DNA of 8,235 bases from Verrucomicrobiales bacterium (GTDB lineage Bacteria; Verrucomicrobiota; Verrucomicrobiia; Limisphaerales; UBA9464): NCBI GenBank assembly GCA_003445095.1, contig DLVS01000763.1, forward strand, positions 1 through 8,235, given 5' to 3'. The notes beneath the pieces were generated by a model, which worked only from the letters and a program-made list of their open reading frames with translations, did no database searches and was not told the origin of the DNA. Positions 1 to 6,585 of this stretch are shown here, piece after piece; position 1 is the stretch's first letter; each line of letters begins with the position of its first letter. The translations under genes were made by a program, and so were the position numbers.

Positions 1-375
1 TACGGAGCTGACCGCGATTTCGATCGCCAAGAGCGCCGAACGCGGATGAGCTTCAAAGAAATCCTCTTCTCGCCCCTCGACCACCGCCAAGTCCGGCTCC
101 GGCTCCGATCGAACGGTAGTGATGGGATCTTCTCGCAAGAGGAGTTGTCCTGGTTTCAGGGCGCCGGCGATCAAACGAGCGAAACGACGGACGACCGACG
201 CGTGCAGAGGTGATTTCGACATTTTCCTAATGATGACGCCGTCAAGCAGCTCCACTGACTTATCGAGCAGCCCGAGTCGTCCCAGTTCGTGATAAAATTC
301 GACGCTGACCGGAAAGGCCGCACGCCGCACCGCCGGTTCGTCGAGGATTGAATTCATGAAGTCAGGATAAGCCAT
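1..375 (-). CDS. Uma2 family (DUF820) endonuclease-like protein, C-terminus beyond window edge
   Basis: An open frame of 125 codons starts at ATG 375 and runs uninterrupted off the left edge. The translation has hallmarks of the Uma2 family, which has a PD-(D/E)XK restriction-endonuclease-like fold: 'SVEFYHELGRLGLLD' near residue 24, 'ELLDGVIIRKMSKSPLH' at about 42-58, 'EPEPDLAVVEGREEDF' at 91-106 and 'LLAIEIAVSS' at 115-124. Asp95 and Glu119 would be the acidic metal ligands. The following Ser/Asp and the Lys-containing motif lie outside the window. The gene begins 12 bases after the DUF1553 stop on the same strand, so co-transcription is plausible. No Shine-Dalgarno is visible before ATG 375 or the alternative ATG 357 (Met7); homologues as I recall them often begin near Met7. 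The family is abundant in Cyanobacteria and PVC bacteria and its biological role is largely unknown. The truncation is a window effect, not a pseudogene. Confidence 0.86.
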   Translation of the reverse strand, partial: MAYPDFMNSILDEPAVRRAAFPVSVEFYHELGRLGLLDKSVELLDGVIIRKMSKSPLHASVVRRFARLIAGALKPGQLLLREDPITTVRSEPEPDLAVVEGREEDFFEAHPRSALLAIEIAVSSV

Positions 376-387
376 GATGCGCCAACG

Positions 388-3300
388 TCACTTGTTCAGG
401 ACTTCATCCAGGTTGAGCAATTGATTCGCGACCATGGTTAACGCCGCGAGCTGAGGCGCTGGCAACTCAGTGTCTGGTTTTGATTCGCCCACGGAGATCA
501 GTTTCTTGGCGTCGTCGGGTTGGTCCGAGTAGTGCCCGATCAATCGGCTGAGCGTGTCTTGGACGATCCCCTGCTCTTCCGGTCGAAGCGGGCGCGCCAA
601 CAGTCGTGCCGCAATCAGCTCGACCGCTCGGTTGGTGTCACCGTGGCTTTGTTGAAGTGAGCGTTCGGCAAGACGGCGAGCTGCCTCGATGAACTGAGGA
701 TCATTCATCGTCGCGAGCGCTTGCAGGGGCGTGTTGGTCCGCTCGCGGCGTGTACATGAGACCTCGCGGCTTGGAGCATTGAAGATGTCCATGGAAGCAG
801 GCGGCGCGGCCCGTTTCCAGAACGTGTACATGCTGCGGCGATACAGCGCGTCACCGGTGTCTTGCTGGTATCGCTTGGTATTGCTTTCGGGCATCGCCAC
901 CGGCTCCCAGACTCCAGGAGGTTGATACGGTTTCACGCTGGGGCCACCAATCTTCGGGACAAGTAGCCCGCTGGACGCGAGCGCGTAATCGCGAACCATC
1001 TCGGCATCCATGCGAAAACGTGGACCGCGACTGAGCAATCGATTAGCCGGATCCTTTTCCAATTTTTCTTTTGTCGCGACGGCGCTTTGCCGATAAGCGC
1101 ACGACATCACCATCATCTTGAAGAGTCGCTTCACGTCCCAGCCGCTTTCACGGAATTCAACGGCCATCCAATCGAGAAGCTCCGGATTCACCGGAGTTTC
1201 GCCCATGATCCCGAAGTCCTCGGTGGTCTTGACCAAGCCGACGCCGAATAGCTCCTGCCAAAATCGGTTCACCGTCACCCGCGCAAGCAGCGGGTTATCA
1301 GGCGAGACCAGCCATTGAGCGAGGCCCAACCGATTCTTCGGTGCGCCGGCCGGTAGTGGATTCAACGCCGCAGGTACGTTCGCTTCGACTTTGTCCTTGG
1401 GCTTATCGTACTGACCACGGAACAGGATCGAAGCCATCGGCATCGAGTCGGCCTTTTCCATCTGCACATGCGTGACGGGATATTTTAGGCGGATGCCTTC
1501 CTTTTCCGTTTCGAGCTTGGCCAGCGCGGCAGTCGCGTCCTGGAAGGGCAGGTCCTTGGTGGTTAGAAAGTATTCTAGCACTTCCCTTCTTGGTTCGGGC
1601 TTCCAGTCAGCGACCGGCGTACCAACAAGGGTTCGCAACAACGAATTGCGCGCCAGCGCAGTGACCTCAGCCGGGGCGAGTGTGCGCGCATAAAGGCGAA
1701 CGTCCTGGAGGGCCAAACCATCGAAATGGCTGCTGTCACTCCGCTGCGCCAACGTGAAAGGAGCTTTGGCGCGGAGCGATCCCGTGATCCCCTTTTTATT
1801 TTCAGCCTCCGTCTCGGCCGAGGCGCCATCCATGAAAACTTTGACGCCTTCCGGTTTGCCAGAACCGTCATACGTCACAAACACGTGCTGCCACTGCCCC
1901 TTCTTGGCCACTCGTTTTTGGGTTCGGATTTTGAGCGCATTCTCAGGCCATTGGCTGACGAGGTGGGTCGCAAACTGACCCTGCTGAATCCAAAGATCCC
2001 AGCCGCGATAACCGTCAGCCGCCGGATCCATTCGCGCAATAATCGCGGCCGTTTCGTTGTAATTCGGGGGTACGAACACCCAGGCGCCAAACGAAAACGC
2101 CTGCCCATGATCGAAATCGCCAACATTTTCGAAACGGGCCGTCACGTCTTTCGCAAACACCGGCGCAGGCCCGAAAAATGCATTCGTCGCCAGCGTGACC
2201 ACTCCCACTGGAATCCCGTTGGTCGCCAGCCCGTCGACTGTGACCGCAAATACGTTGGTGCTTCCGTCGTTCAACGGCGCGCGAAACACAAGTCCCTTCA
2301 GGTTGAGTTCCTGCTCGATGTCCTCGGCCTTCAACCCAGAGACCCATTCCGTAAAGGCCGGGTCCGCCTGCTTCCGACGTTCCTCCACGCGACTCTTGCC
2401 TGCTTCGATCTCACCGGGCAACGCATTCCACCGAGCCAAATCGGCTTCGTCGCTGACGACTACAATGCTGGCGTTCGCGCCGTCCTTTACGTTCCCATCG
2501 AACCCGTTCTGTTTCGTGTTCCGGAAAAATGCCGCCAGTGAATAGAAATCGCGCTGCGTGATCGGATCGAACTTGTGATCGTGGCAGGCAGCGCAATTCG
2601 CGGTCAGGCCTAAGAAAACCCAACCCGTCGTGCTCACTCGATCATTGGCGTAGATCGCCAAATTCTCTTCCTCGATCGTGCCACCCTCGTTCGTCGTGAT
2701 GTTACACCGCTGAAATCCGGTCGCGACTTGCTGGTCCTGCGTCGGATCCGGCAACAGGTCTCCGGCGATTTGTTCGATGACGAATTGGTCGAACGGTTCA
2801 TTGCGATTGAAAGCGCGAATCACCCAGTCGCGGTACGGCCACATTTCGCGGTAGTTGTCGAAATGAAGGCCGTGGGTATCGGCGTAACGGGCGGCGTCTA
2901 ACCAGTAGCGTGCCCGGTGTTCACCCCACTGAGGCGAATCCATCAGGCGATCGACGTAGGCCTCATACCAATTGAACGACGAATCGCGAACCAACGCCTC
3001 AACCTCGTCGGGGGTCGGGGGCAAGCCCGTGAGATCGAGGCAAACACGGCGCGCCAACGTGCGTCGGTCCGCTTCGGGATTCATCATCAAATCCTTGGCC
3101 TCTAGCTTGTCGACGATGAACGCGTCGAGGGGATTTCCCGGTCCGAGGCTCCCGTAGGCAAGCGCTGGAACGCGGGCACGTTCCGGTGCGACAAATGCCC
3201 AATGCGGCTGCCAAGGTGCTCCTTGCACGATCCAATCCTTCAAGAGCTGCCTCTGCTCCGGTTTCAGCTCTTTGTGTGATTCTGGCGGCGGCATGAGTTC

Positions 3301-3594
3301 CTCGGGATCCGTCTGCGTGATCCGTTTCCACAAGGCACTGTCCTCCGGCTTACCCGGGACAACCACCGGCCCCTCCTTCTTGGTCGCGCCAAAGACTCCT
3401 TCGCGGGTGTCGAGTCGAAGTCCTGCTTTACGCGAACCAGGATCGGGACCGTGACAGGCCATGCAGTTCTCTGAGAGGAGCGGCCGGATATCGCGATTGA
3501 ACTGCAGGGGCACCGCCCTCGCGGAGGCTAGGGAGAGGGCCAACACCGCCAGCGATATGCCGGTGCGGACGGAGTTAAAGAAAGCTTGGGCCAT
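388..3594 (-). CDS. Secreted PSCyt1-DUF1549-LamG-DUF1553 (planctomycete cytochrome C type) protein
   Basis: This 1068-residue exported protein begins with a signal peptide (hydrophobic 12-24, likely cleavage after Ala-Arg-Ala at 25-27). The PSCyt1 domain follows, with a c-type heme motif CMACH at 44-48 and the typical MPPP at 101-104. DUF1549 (PSCyt2) spans roughly 155-365 and ends in a second CxxCH, CAACHDHKFDPI, at 334-345. About 480-650 is a LamG/concanavalin A-like jelly roll ('FSFGAWVFVP' at 500-509, 'WQHVFVTYDG' at 568-577, 'DVRLYARTLAPAEV' at 631-644). DUF1553 (PSD1) runs about 753-1015, with 'NRFWQELFGVGLV', 'SREVSCTRRERTNTPLQAL' and 'LNDP'-like MNDPQF. The start is fixed by an in-frame TAG at 3613-3615; no Shine-Dalgarno is seen. 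Substrate and reaction are unknown. The domains suggest heme-dependent redox chemistry combined with carbohydrate or matrix binding outside the cytoplasm. In many PVC genomes such a gene is followed by a DUF1501 gene; here a Uma2 gene follows. Confidence 0.97.
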   Translation of the reverse strand: MAQAFFNSVRTGISLAVLALSLASARAVPLQFNRDIRPLLSENCMACHGPDPGSRKAGLRLDTREGVFGATKKEGPVVVPGKPEDSALWKRITQTDPEELMPPPESHKELKPEQRQLLKDWIVQGAPWQPHWAFVAPERARVPALAYGSLGPGNPLDAFIVDKLEAKDLMMNPEADRRTLARRVCLDLTGLPPTPDEVEALVRDSSFNWYEAYVDRLMDSPQWGEHRARYWLDAARYADTHGLHFDNYREMWPYRDWVIRAFNRNEPFDQFVIEQIAGDLLPDPTQDQQVATGFQRCNITTNEGGTIEEENLAIYANDRVSTTGWVFLGLTANCAACHDHKFDPITQRDFYSLAAFFRNTKQNGFDGNVKDGANASIVVVSDEADLARWNALPGEIEAGKSRVEERRKQADPAFTEWVSGLKAEDIEQELNLKGLVFRAPLNDGSTNVFAVTVDGLATNGIPVGVVTLATNAFFGPAPVFAKDVTARFENVGDFDHGQAFSFGAWVFVPPNYNETAAIIARMDPAADGYRGWDLWIQQGQFATHLVSQWPENALKIRTQKRVAKKGQWQHVFVTYDGSGKPEGVKVFMDGASAETEAENKKGITGSLRAKAPFTLAQRSDSSHFDGLALQDVRLYARTLAPAEVTALARNSLLRTLVGTPVADWKPEPRREVLEYFLTTKDLPFQDATAALAKLETEKEGIRLKYPVTHVQMEKADSMPMASILFRGQYDKPKDKVEANVPAALNPLPAGAPKNRLGLAQWLVSPDNPLLARVTVNRFWQELFGVGLVKTTEDFGIMGETPVNPELLDWMAVEFRESGWDVKRLFKMMVMSCAYRQSAVATKEKLEKDPANRLLSRGPRFRMDAEMVRDYALASSGLLVPKIGGPSVKPYQPPGVWEPVAMPESNTKRYQQDTGDALYRRSMYTFWKRAAPPASMDIFNAPSREVSCTRRERTNTPLQALATMNDPQFIEAARRLAERSLQQSHGDTNRAVELIAARLLARPLRPEEQGIVQDTLSRLIGHYSDQPDDAKKLISVGESKPDTELPAPQLAALTMVANQLLNLDEVLNK

Positions 3595-3724
3595 ACTGGT
3601 TGACGCAAAAGCCTATCGTCATCCTCGACGAAGTCCACGCCAAGGCTGTTCGAGACAAACCATCGTTTGCCATTCCAATTCCAGCCATCGCGGGTGGGCT
3701 TTGTTGGTCTCAGCCCCGTTCGGT

Positions 3725-5386
3725 TCACGGCGGTTCCCGCCGCGCTCGCTCGGGTCGAGACCGATTCCAACCCGTGGCTTGCTGATACACCTGCGCCACT
3801 GCCAATGCCTCCGCTTCGCCAAACAACCGACCAAGGAAGCACAGGCTTGCCGGGGCTTCCGATCCAGGCGCTTGGTCCGGCACCACGACACAGGGGTATC
3901 CCGTCATGTTGCTCAACAAGAGTTGGCGACCGGAAAATGTGGGCGCCACGATCACGTCTAAGTCCCGAAATAGTGCAGCGAAATCTTCCATGAGTTGGCT
4001 GCGAAGTCGGTTCGCCTGAAGATAATCGACGGCTGAAACCAACCGAGCGCTTCGAAAAATATTGGGCCAACTTCCGGCGCCTTGCTGGACCAATTGGTCG
4101 TCCAGATTCTCGCGCGTCAACGCCTCAAACGATGAGGCGGCCTCGGCGTTGAGCAGAAAATAGAACGGCCCACCCGGATACTTCGGCAACGACACTTCGC
4201 GGAGGGTGATACCCAGGCCTCTCAATACCTCCAACGCCGCGAAGTCGTTCGTGCGATTCGGATAGTCTTTCTCGAAATCATTCTTCAGCCAACCCACTCG
4301 GAGTGCCGCTACCGGCCGGCTCGACGGAAAGTCGAACGGCGCTTCGATCACGGAACGGTCACGTCCGTCGCCGCCCCGGATGGCTTCCAGGACCAGAGCG
4401 CAATCCTCCACTGAACGAGCGAGTGGTCCCAGCTTGTCGAGGGAGAAACTCAACGTCATCGCACCAGATCGGGCGACGCGTCCGAACGTGGGACGCAATC
4501 CAGTCACGCCGCAAACCGTCGCAGGCGAGACTATGGAGCCCAACGTCTCTGAACCAATCGCGAACGGCACTAGCCCCGCCGCCACCGCCGCGGCCGATCC
4601 GGCCGACGAGCCACTGGAACCGGAGTCGGGCCGCCACGGGTTGCGCGTCAATCCGCCGAACCAAGTGTCACCCATGGCCAATTCGCCTAAACTCAGCCGG
4701 GCCACCAAAACCGCTCCCGCAGCTTCCAGCTTCTCGATTACGGCGGCGTCGCGAGCGGCTGGCTGATTCGTTCGCAGTGAAATCCCCCAGGTCGCTGTTT
4801 CACCCGCCACGTCGAGCAGGTCCTTCGCGCCATACGGAATTCCGTGCAGCGGGCCACGCCAACGTCCGGCACTCAACTCTGCATCCGCGCGGCGAGCTGC
4901 TGCCAAAGCGCGCTCTTCGGTCAAGCCCACGACGCAGCGAAGCGCTGGCCCATAGTGGCGGAGGCGATCGAGAGATAGTTGCGTCAATTCCAACGAGGTC
5001 ACCTGCCCTGACCGCAACCAGCCAGCGAGTTCCGCGACGGACGCAAAGGCCAAGTCTTCCGCCCTCTCGGGTCGCTTCGCCACGGTCGATGGTTCCCAGC
5101 GAAATCCTCCGCCCGGACTCGGCAAAACGAAACCGTTCGGGCGCGGATCAAAAATCAATGCGGATTGGGTGGCATCCGGCACTCGGCGAGCACGGAGCTC
5201 GGTCAACGCAGCCAATCGTTCGTTCAGGCTCTGGAGCATCTGTCGGCACTCAGACTCCGTGAATTCCAAGCCAGCCACTCGGCCCGCCGCGGCTGCGTCG
5301 TTGGTCGTCAGAGCATCAAGGCTCTGGGCGAACGCACTCACGGATAGGCAGCTCGCGAGCCAAAAGAGTCGGGCAAAATTCATCAT
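3725..5386 (-). CDS. Secreted amidase signature family hydrolase
   Basis: This is an amidase-signature enzyme of about 553 residues, which hydrolyses a C-N amide bond by a Ser-cisSer-Lys triad. Counting from the upstream GTG at 5389, Lys189 lies in 'GIPYGAKDLLD', cis-Ser261 in 'SSGSSAGSAAAVAAG' and the nucleophile Ser285 in 'GSETLGSIVSPA'. The 24-residue Ser-Ser spacing matches the family. The nucleophile motif is ETLGS where GatA-like enzymes have DTGGS. A subgroup-typical 'VCGVTGLRPTFGRVARSGAM' follows, and the C-terminus (FLGRLFGEAEALAVAQ...) is complete. The N-terminus is a signal peptide (NFARLFWLASCLSVSAFA, cleavage near AFA|QS), and a roughly 90-residue extension precedes the catalytic core, so the enzyme probably acts in the periplasm or outside. 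Three starts are possible (GTG 5389, ATG 5386, ATG 5383). ATG 5386 sits 8 nt from a GGAGG. The substrate cannot be inferred. It is not expected to be GatA: it is exported and no gatB/gatC is near. Confidence 0.95.
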   Translation of the reverse strand: MMNFARLFWLASCLSVSAFAQSLDALTTNDAAAAGRVAGLEFTESECRQMLQSLNERLAALTELRARRVPDATQSALIFDPRPNGFVLPSPGGGFRWEPSTVAKRPERAEDLAFASVAELAGWLRSGQVTSLELTQLSLDRLRHYGPALRCVVGLTEERALAAARRADAELSAGRWRGPLHGIPYGAKDLLDVAGETATWGISLRTNQPAARDAAVIEKLEAAGAVLVARLSLGELAMGDTWFGGLTRNPWRPDSGSSGSSAGSAAAVAAGLVPFAIGSETLGSIVSPATVCGVTGLRPTFGRVARSGAMTLSFSLDKLGPLARSVEDCALVLEAIRGGDGRDRSVIEAPFDFPSSRPVAALRVGWLKNDFEKDYPNRTNDFAALEVLRGLGITLREVSLPKYPGGPFYFLLNAEAASSFEALTRENLDDQLVQQGAGSWPNIFRSARLVSAVDYLQANRLRSQLMEDFAALFRDLDVIVAPTFSGRQLLLSNMTGYPCVVVPDQAPGSEAPASLCFLGRLFGEAEALAVAQVYQQATGWNRSRPERARREPP

Positions 5387-5394
5387 CACTAATG

Positions 5395-5399
5395 CCTCC
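5395..5399 (-). promoter_or_regulatory. Shine-Dalgarno of the amidase gene
   Basis: GGAGG on the minus strand lies 5, 8 and 11 nt upstream of the stacked starts GTG 5389, ATG 5386 and ATG 5383. The 8-nt spacing favours ATG 5386. It is one of only two clear ribosome binding sites in the window. Confidence 0.7.
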
Positions 5400-5536
5400 A
5401 GTGACGGCCGAGGGAGATTGAACGACGACCGGTCGAGATTGCGAGCTGACGTTGAATCAAGCCTACCCCCTCACTTCTGAAGCGAGACGGAGTCTGTCGA
5501 CATCTTTGGATCGATCCGATCACCCAATCCTCCAAT

Positions 5537-5570
5537 GCAACCTTTTGTTGCAGGTGCAACAAAAGGTTGC
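5537..5570. repeat. Perfect 16-bp inverted repeat with 2-bp spacer (four GCAAC/GTTGC half-sites)
   Basis: The left arm GCAACCTTTTGTTGCA (5537-5552) and right arm TGCAACAAAAGGTTGC (5555-5570) are exact reverse complements separated by GG. Each arm is itself a smaller inverted repeat, GCAAC-N5-GTTGC. The element therefore has four half-sites starting at 5537, 5547, 5556 and 5566, i.e. about one helical turn apart. As RNA it can form a single 15-bp stem with an AGGT loop. No U-tract follows on either strand, so it is not a standard intrinsic terminator. It lies about 143 bases after the anchor-M stop and about 150 bases before the amidase start. It could be an operator for a multimeric regulator, a REP-like dispersed element or a transcript 3'-end structure; the sequence alone does not decide. 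Confidence 0.85.
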
Positions 5571-5577
5571 CCGGCAG

Positions 5578-5595
5578 CGCCCCTACGTGGGGGCG
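5578..5595. repeat. GC-rich hairpin beside the long inverted repeat
   Basis: CGCCCC (5578-5583) pairs with GGGGCG (5590-5595) around the loop TACGTG. It is a 6-bp all-GC stem located 7 bases from the long inverted repeat and 117 bases after the stop of the anchor-M gene. There is no adjacent T-run. The two hairpins together may form a factor-independent 3'-end structure or a bipartite repeat element. Confidence 0.55.
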
Positions 5596-5712
5596 TGATT
5601 GGCTGACTACCTCTCTTGGTGACCCTGCGTCTGACGACTCTCGAAGTTGAAGCTCGTCTTGGGGAGGAGAGCGAGACAGTCCCGTTCCAACCCTTTTCCG
5701 ATTGTCCGTCGG

Positions 5713-6585
5713 TCATGGCGAAACGACGCGGAGAAAGAGTGGAGCGGTTCCGTCAGAGCCGGGCACAGCCAACCGCACCGGAGTCGCCTCCGCCGTTATT
5801 TCGGCGCCGTCCGCCCAAGACTCCAGATTAGGTGAAGTTTGAATTCGATATTTGACGCCTGATTCGCCGATGAGATCGCAGGTCAGAAAGTCGCCGGTAA
5901 CTTTCACCTCCGTCAACGTCGCTGGCGCGGGCGGCGTTGGCAGGGGCTCCACAGCAAACACAAAAGTAGTATCGGCGGCCGCAAGGTTCGTCGTCGCTCC
6001 ACGCAGGCGGCCTTCAACCCGAAAGGTCACTTCATAAAGCCCATTGCTTGAAAATCCCCAATTCAGATGTTCATGGCTGCCGACAATCGGATACGTCGCG
6101 TCTTCGGGACCGATTCCGTTTCGGCTATCCATTTTCATTACCAGCCCGCTCTGATCGAACTGATAAAGGAAGAACCAACCTGGCGCACGCACATCGACCA
6201 ACTGGACAGCCAAAGGCTCTTCGAATGTGTTCCTAGGTAAACCTTCGGCCGACACTCCCAGGTAGAGGAGTTGCGGATCCTGCGTCGCCGGCAGAATCCA
6301 AAACGGCGCCCCGGGTTCGCCAAATTCAGGGAATCCTTCCGGCAGCTCCACCTCGGCAGCGGCACCCACGACGAGCACCACGTTGGTGGAGGCGTAATTG
6401 GTGGCGTGATCTTCGTCGCGAGCAATGAGGTACAGTTCATTGGTCGTGCCCGGCGCGTAGATGATGCGCAGATCGACGTGTTCCCGACTCAGCGGCACGC
6501 GATCACCTACCGATGCGGAGGCCACGCGCAACCCGGCTACCAATCCAATGACGACCACGACGAAGAGACGAGCCGCACGGTTCAT
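5713..6585 (-). CDS. Choice-of-anchor M domain secreted protein with C-terminal SPNLxSW beta domain, no PEP-CTERM
   Basis: Signal-peptide protein of about 290 residues. It is a paralogue of its upstream neighbour and belongs to the choice-of-anchor M / surface-anchored repeat (TIGR03769-like) group. Numbered from ATG 6591, the shared signals are 'EHVD' at 37-40, 'GAPFWILPATQDPQLLYLGVSAEGLP' elements at 94-119, 'KMDSRNGIGPEDA' at 153-165 and 'GSHEHLNWGFSSNGLYEVTF' at 171-190. After about 215 it switches to a Pro-rich linker and a small beta domain, 'YRIQTSPNLESW' at 248-259 and 'PLFLRVVSP' at the end, like C-termini common in verrucomicrobial exported proteins. It has no PEP-CTERM tail. I choose ATG 6585 (Met3): it overlaps the upstream stop as ATGA and sits 7 nt from GGGAG, whereas ATG 6591 lies only 1 nt from it. 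Function is unknown; extracellular or surface location and translational coupling to the upstream gene are inferred. Confidence 0.8.
   Translation of the reverse strand: MNRAARLFVVVVIGLVAGLRVASASVGDRVPLSREHVDLRIIYAPGTTNELYLIARDEDHATNYASTNVVLVVGAAAEVELPEGFPEFGEPGAPFWILPATQDPQLLYLGVSAEGLPRNTFEEPLAVQLVDVRAPGWFFLYQFDQSGLVMKMDSRNGIGPEDATYPIVGSHEHLNWGFSSNGLYEVTFRVEGRLRGATTNLAAADTTFVFAVEPLPTPPAPATLTEVKVTGDFLTCDLIGESGVKYRIQTSPNLESWADGAEITAEATPVRLAVPGSDGTAPLFLRVVSP

Larger units (their letters stand above)
5390..5712. other. Intergenic region between the anchor-M gene and the amidase gene
   Basis: These 323 bases contain no convincing coding sequence. The short frames open here give Arg/Pro/Ser-rich translations with no family resemblance. 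The region separates two co-directional units, so it should hold the 3' end of one and the promoter of the other. It contains a GC-rich hairpin (5578-5595), a long perfect inverted repeat (5537-5570), a 10-bp palindrome GGATCGATCC (5508-5517) and the amidase ribosome binding site. I could not identify a convincing sigma-70 -35/-10 pair on the minus strand between the repeat and the amidase start. Confidence 0.6.

Noticed and set aside
1726..2541. 271-codon plus-strand open frame opposite the LamG part of the DUF1553 gene
   Set aside because: Composition is Arg/His-rich with no family match, and the minus-strand gene is continuous with conserved domains throughout.
3595..3724. Possible promoter or terminator in the gap between the amidase and DUF1553 genes
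   Set aside because: I found no hairpin with a T-run and no convincing -35/-10 pair; TTGGCG near 3640 lacks a matching -10.
3528..4070. Minus-strand frame reading through the amidase end, the 130-bp gap and the DUF1553 start
   Set aside because: The part in the gap looks mildly protein-like (WNWNGKRW, VDFVEDDD), so I considered a remnant or a frameshifted amidase tail. The amidase ends naturally in its own frame, and this frame has no start signal or recognisable motif.
4303..5262. 319-codon open frame on the plus strand, antisense to the amidase
   Set aside because: Its translation is Arg/Pro/Ser-rich with no recognisable fold, and it lies wholly opposite a clear amidase with intact catalytic motifs. 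It is a high-GC antisense shadow.
5537..5570. Inverted repeat as the end of an insertion sequence or as a CRISPR repeat
   Set aside because: No transposase, no second copy in the window, no spacer array and no flanking target duplication were seen.
5471..5716. 81-codon minus-strand frame in the intergenic region
   Set aside because: It runs through both hairpins, has no ribosome binding site and gives a low-complexity basic translation.
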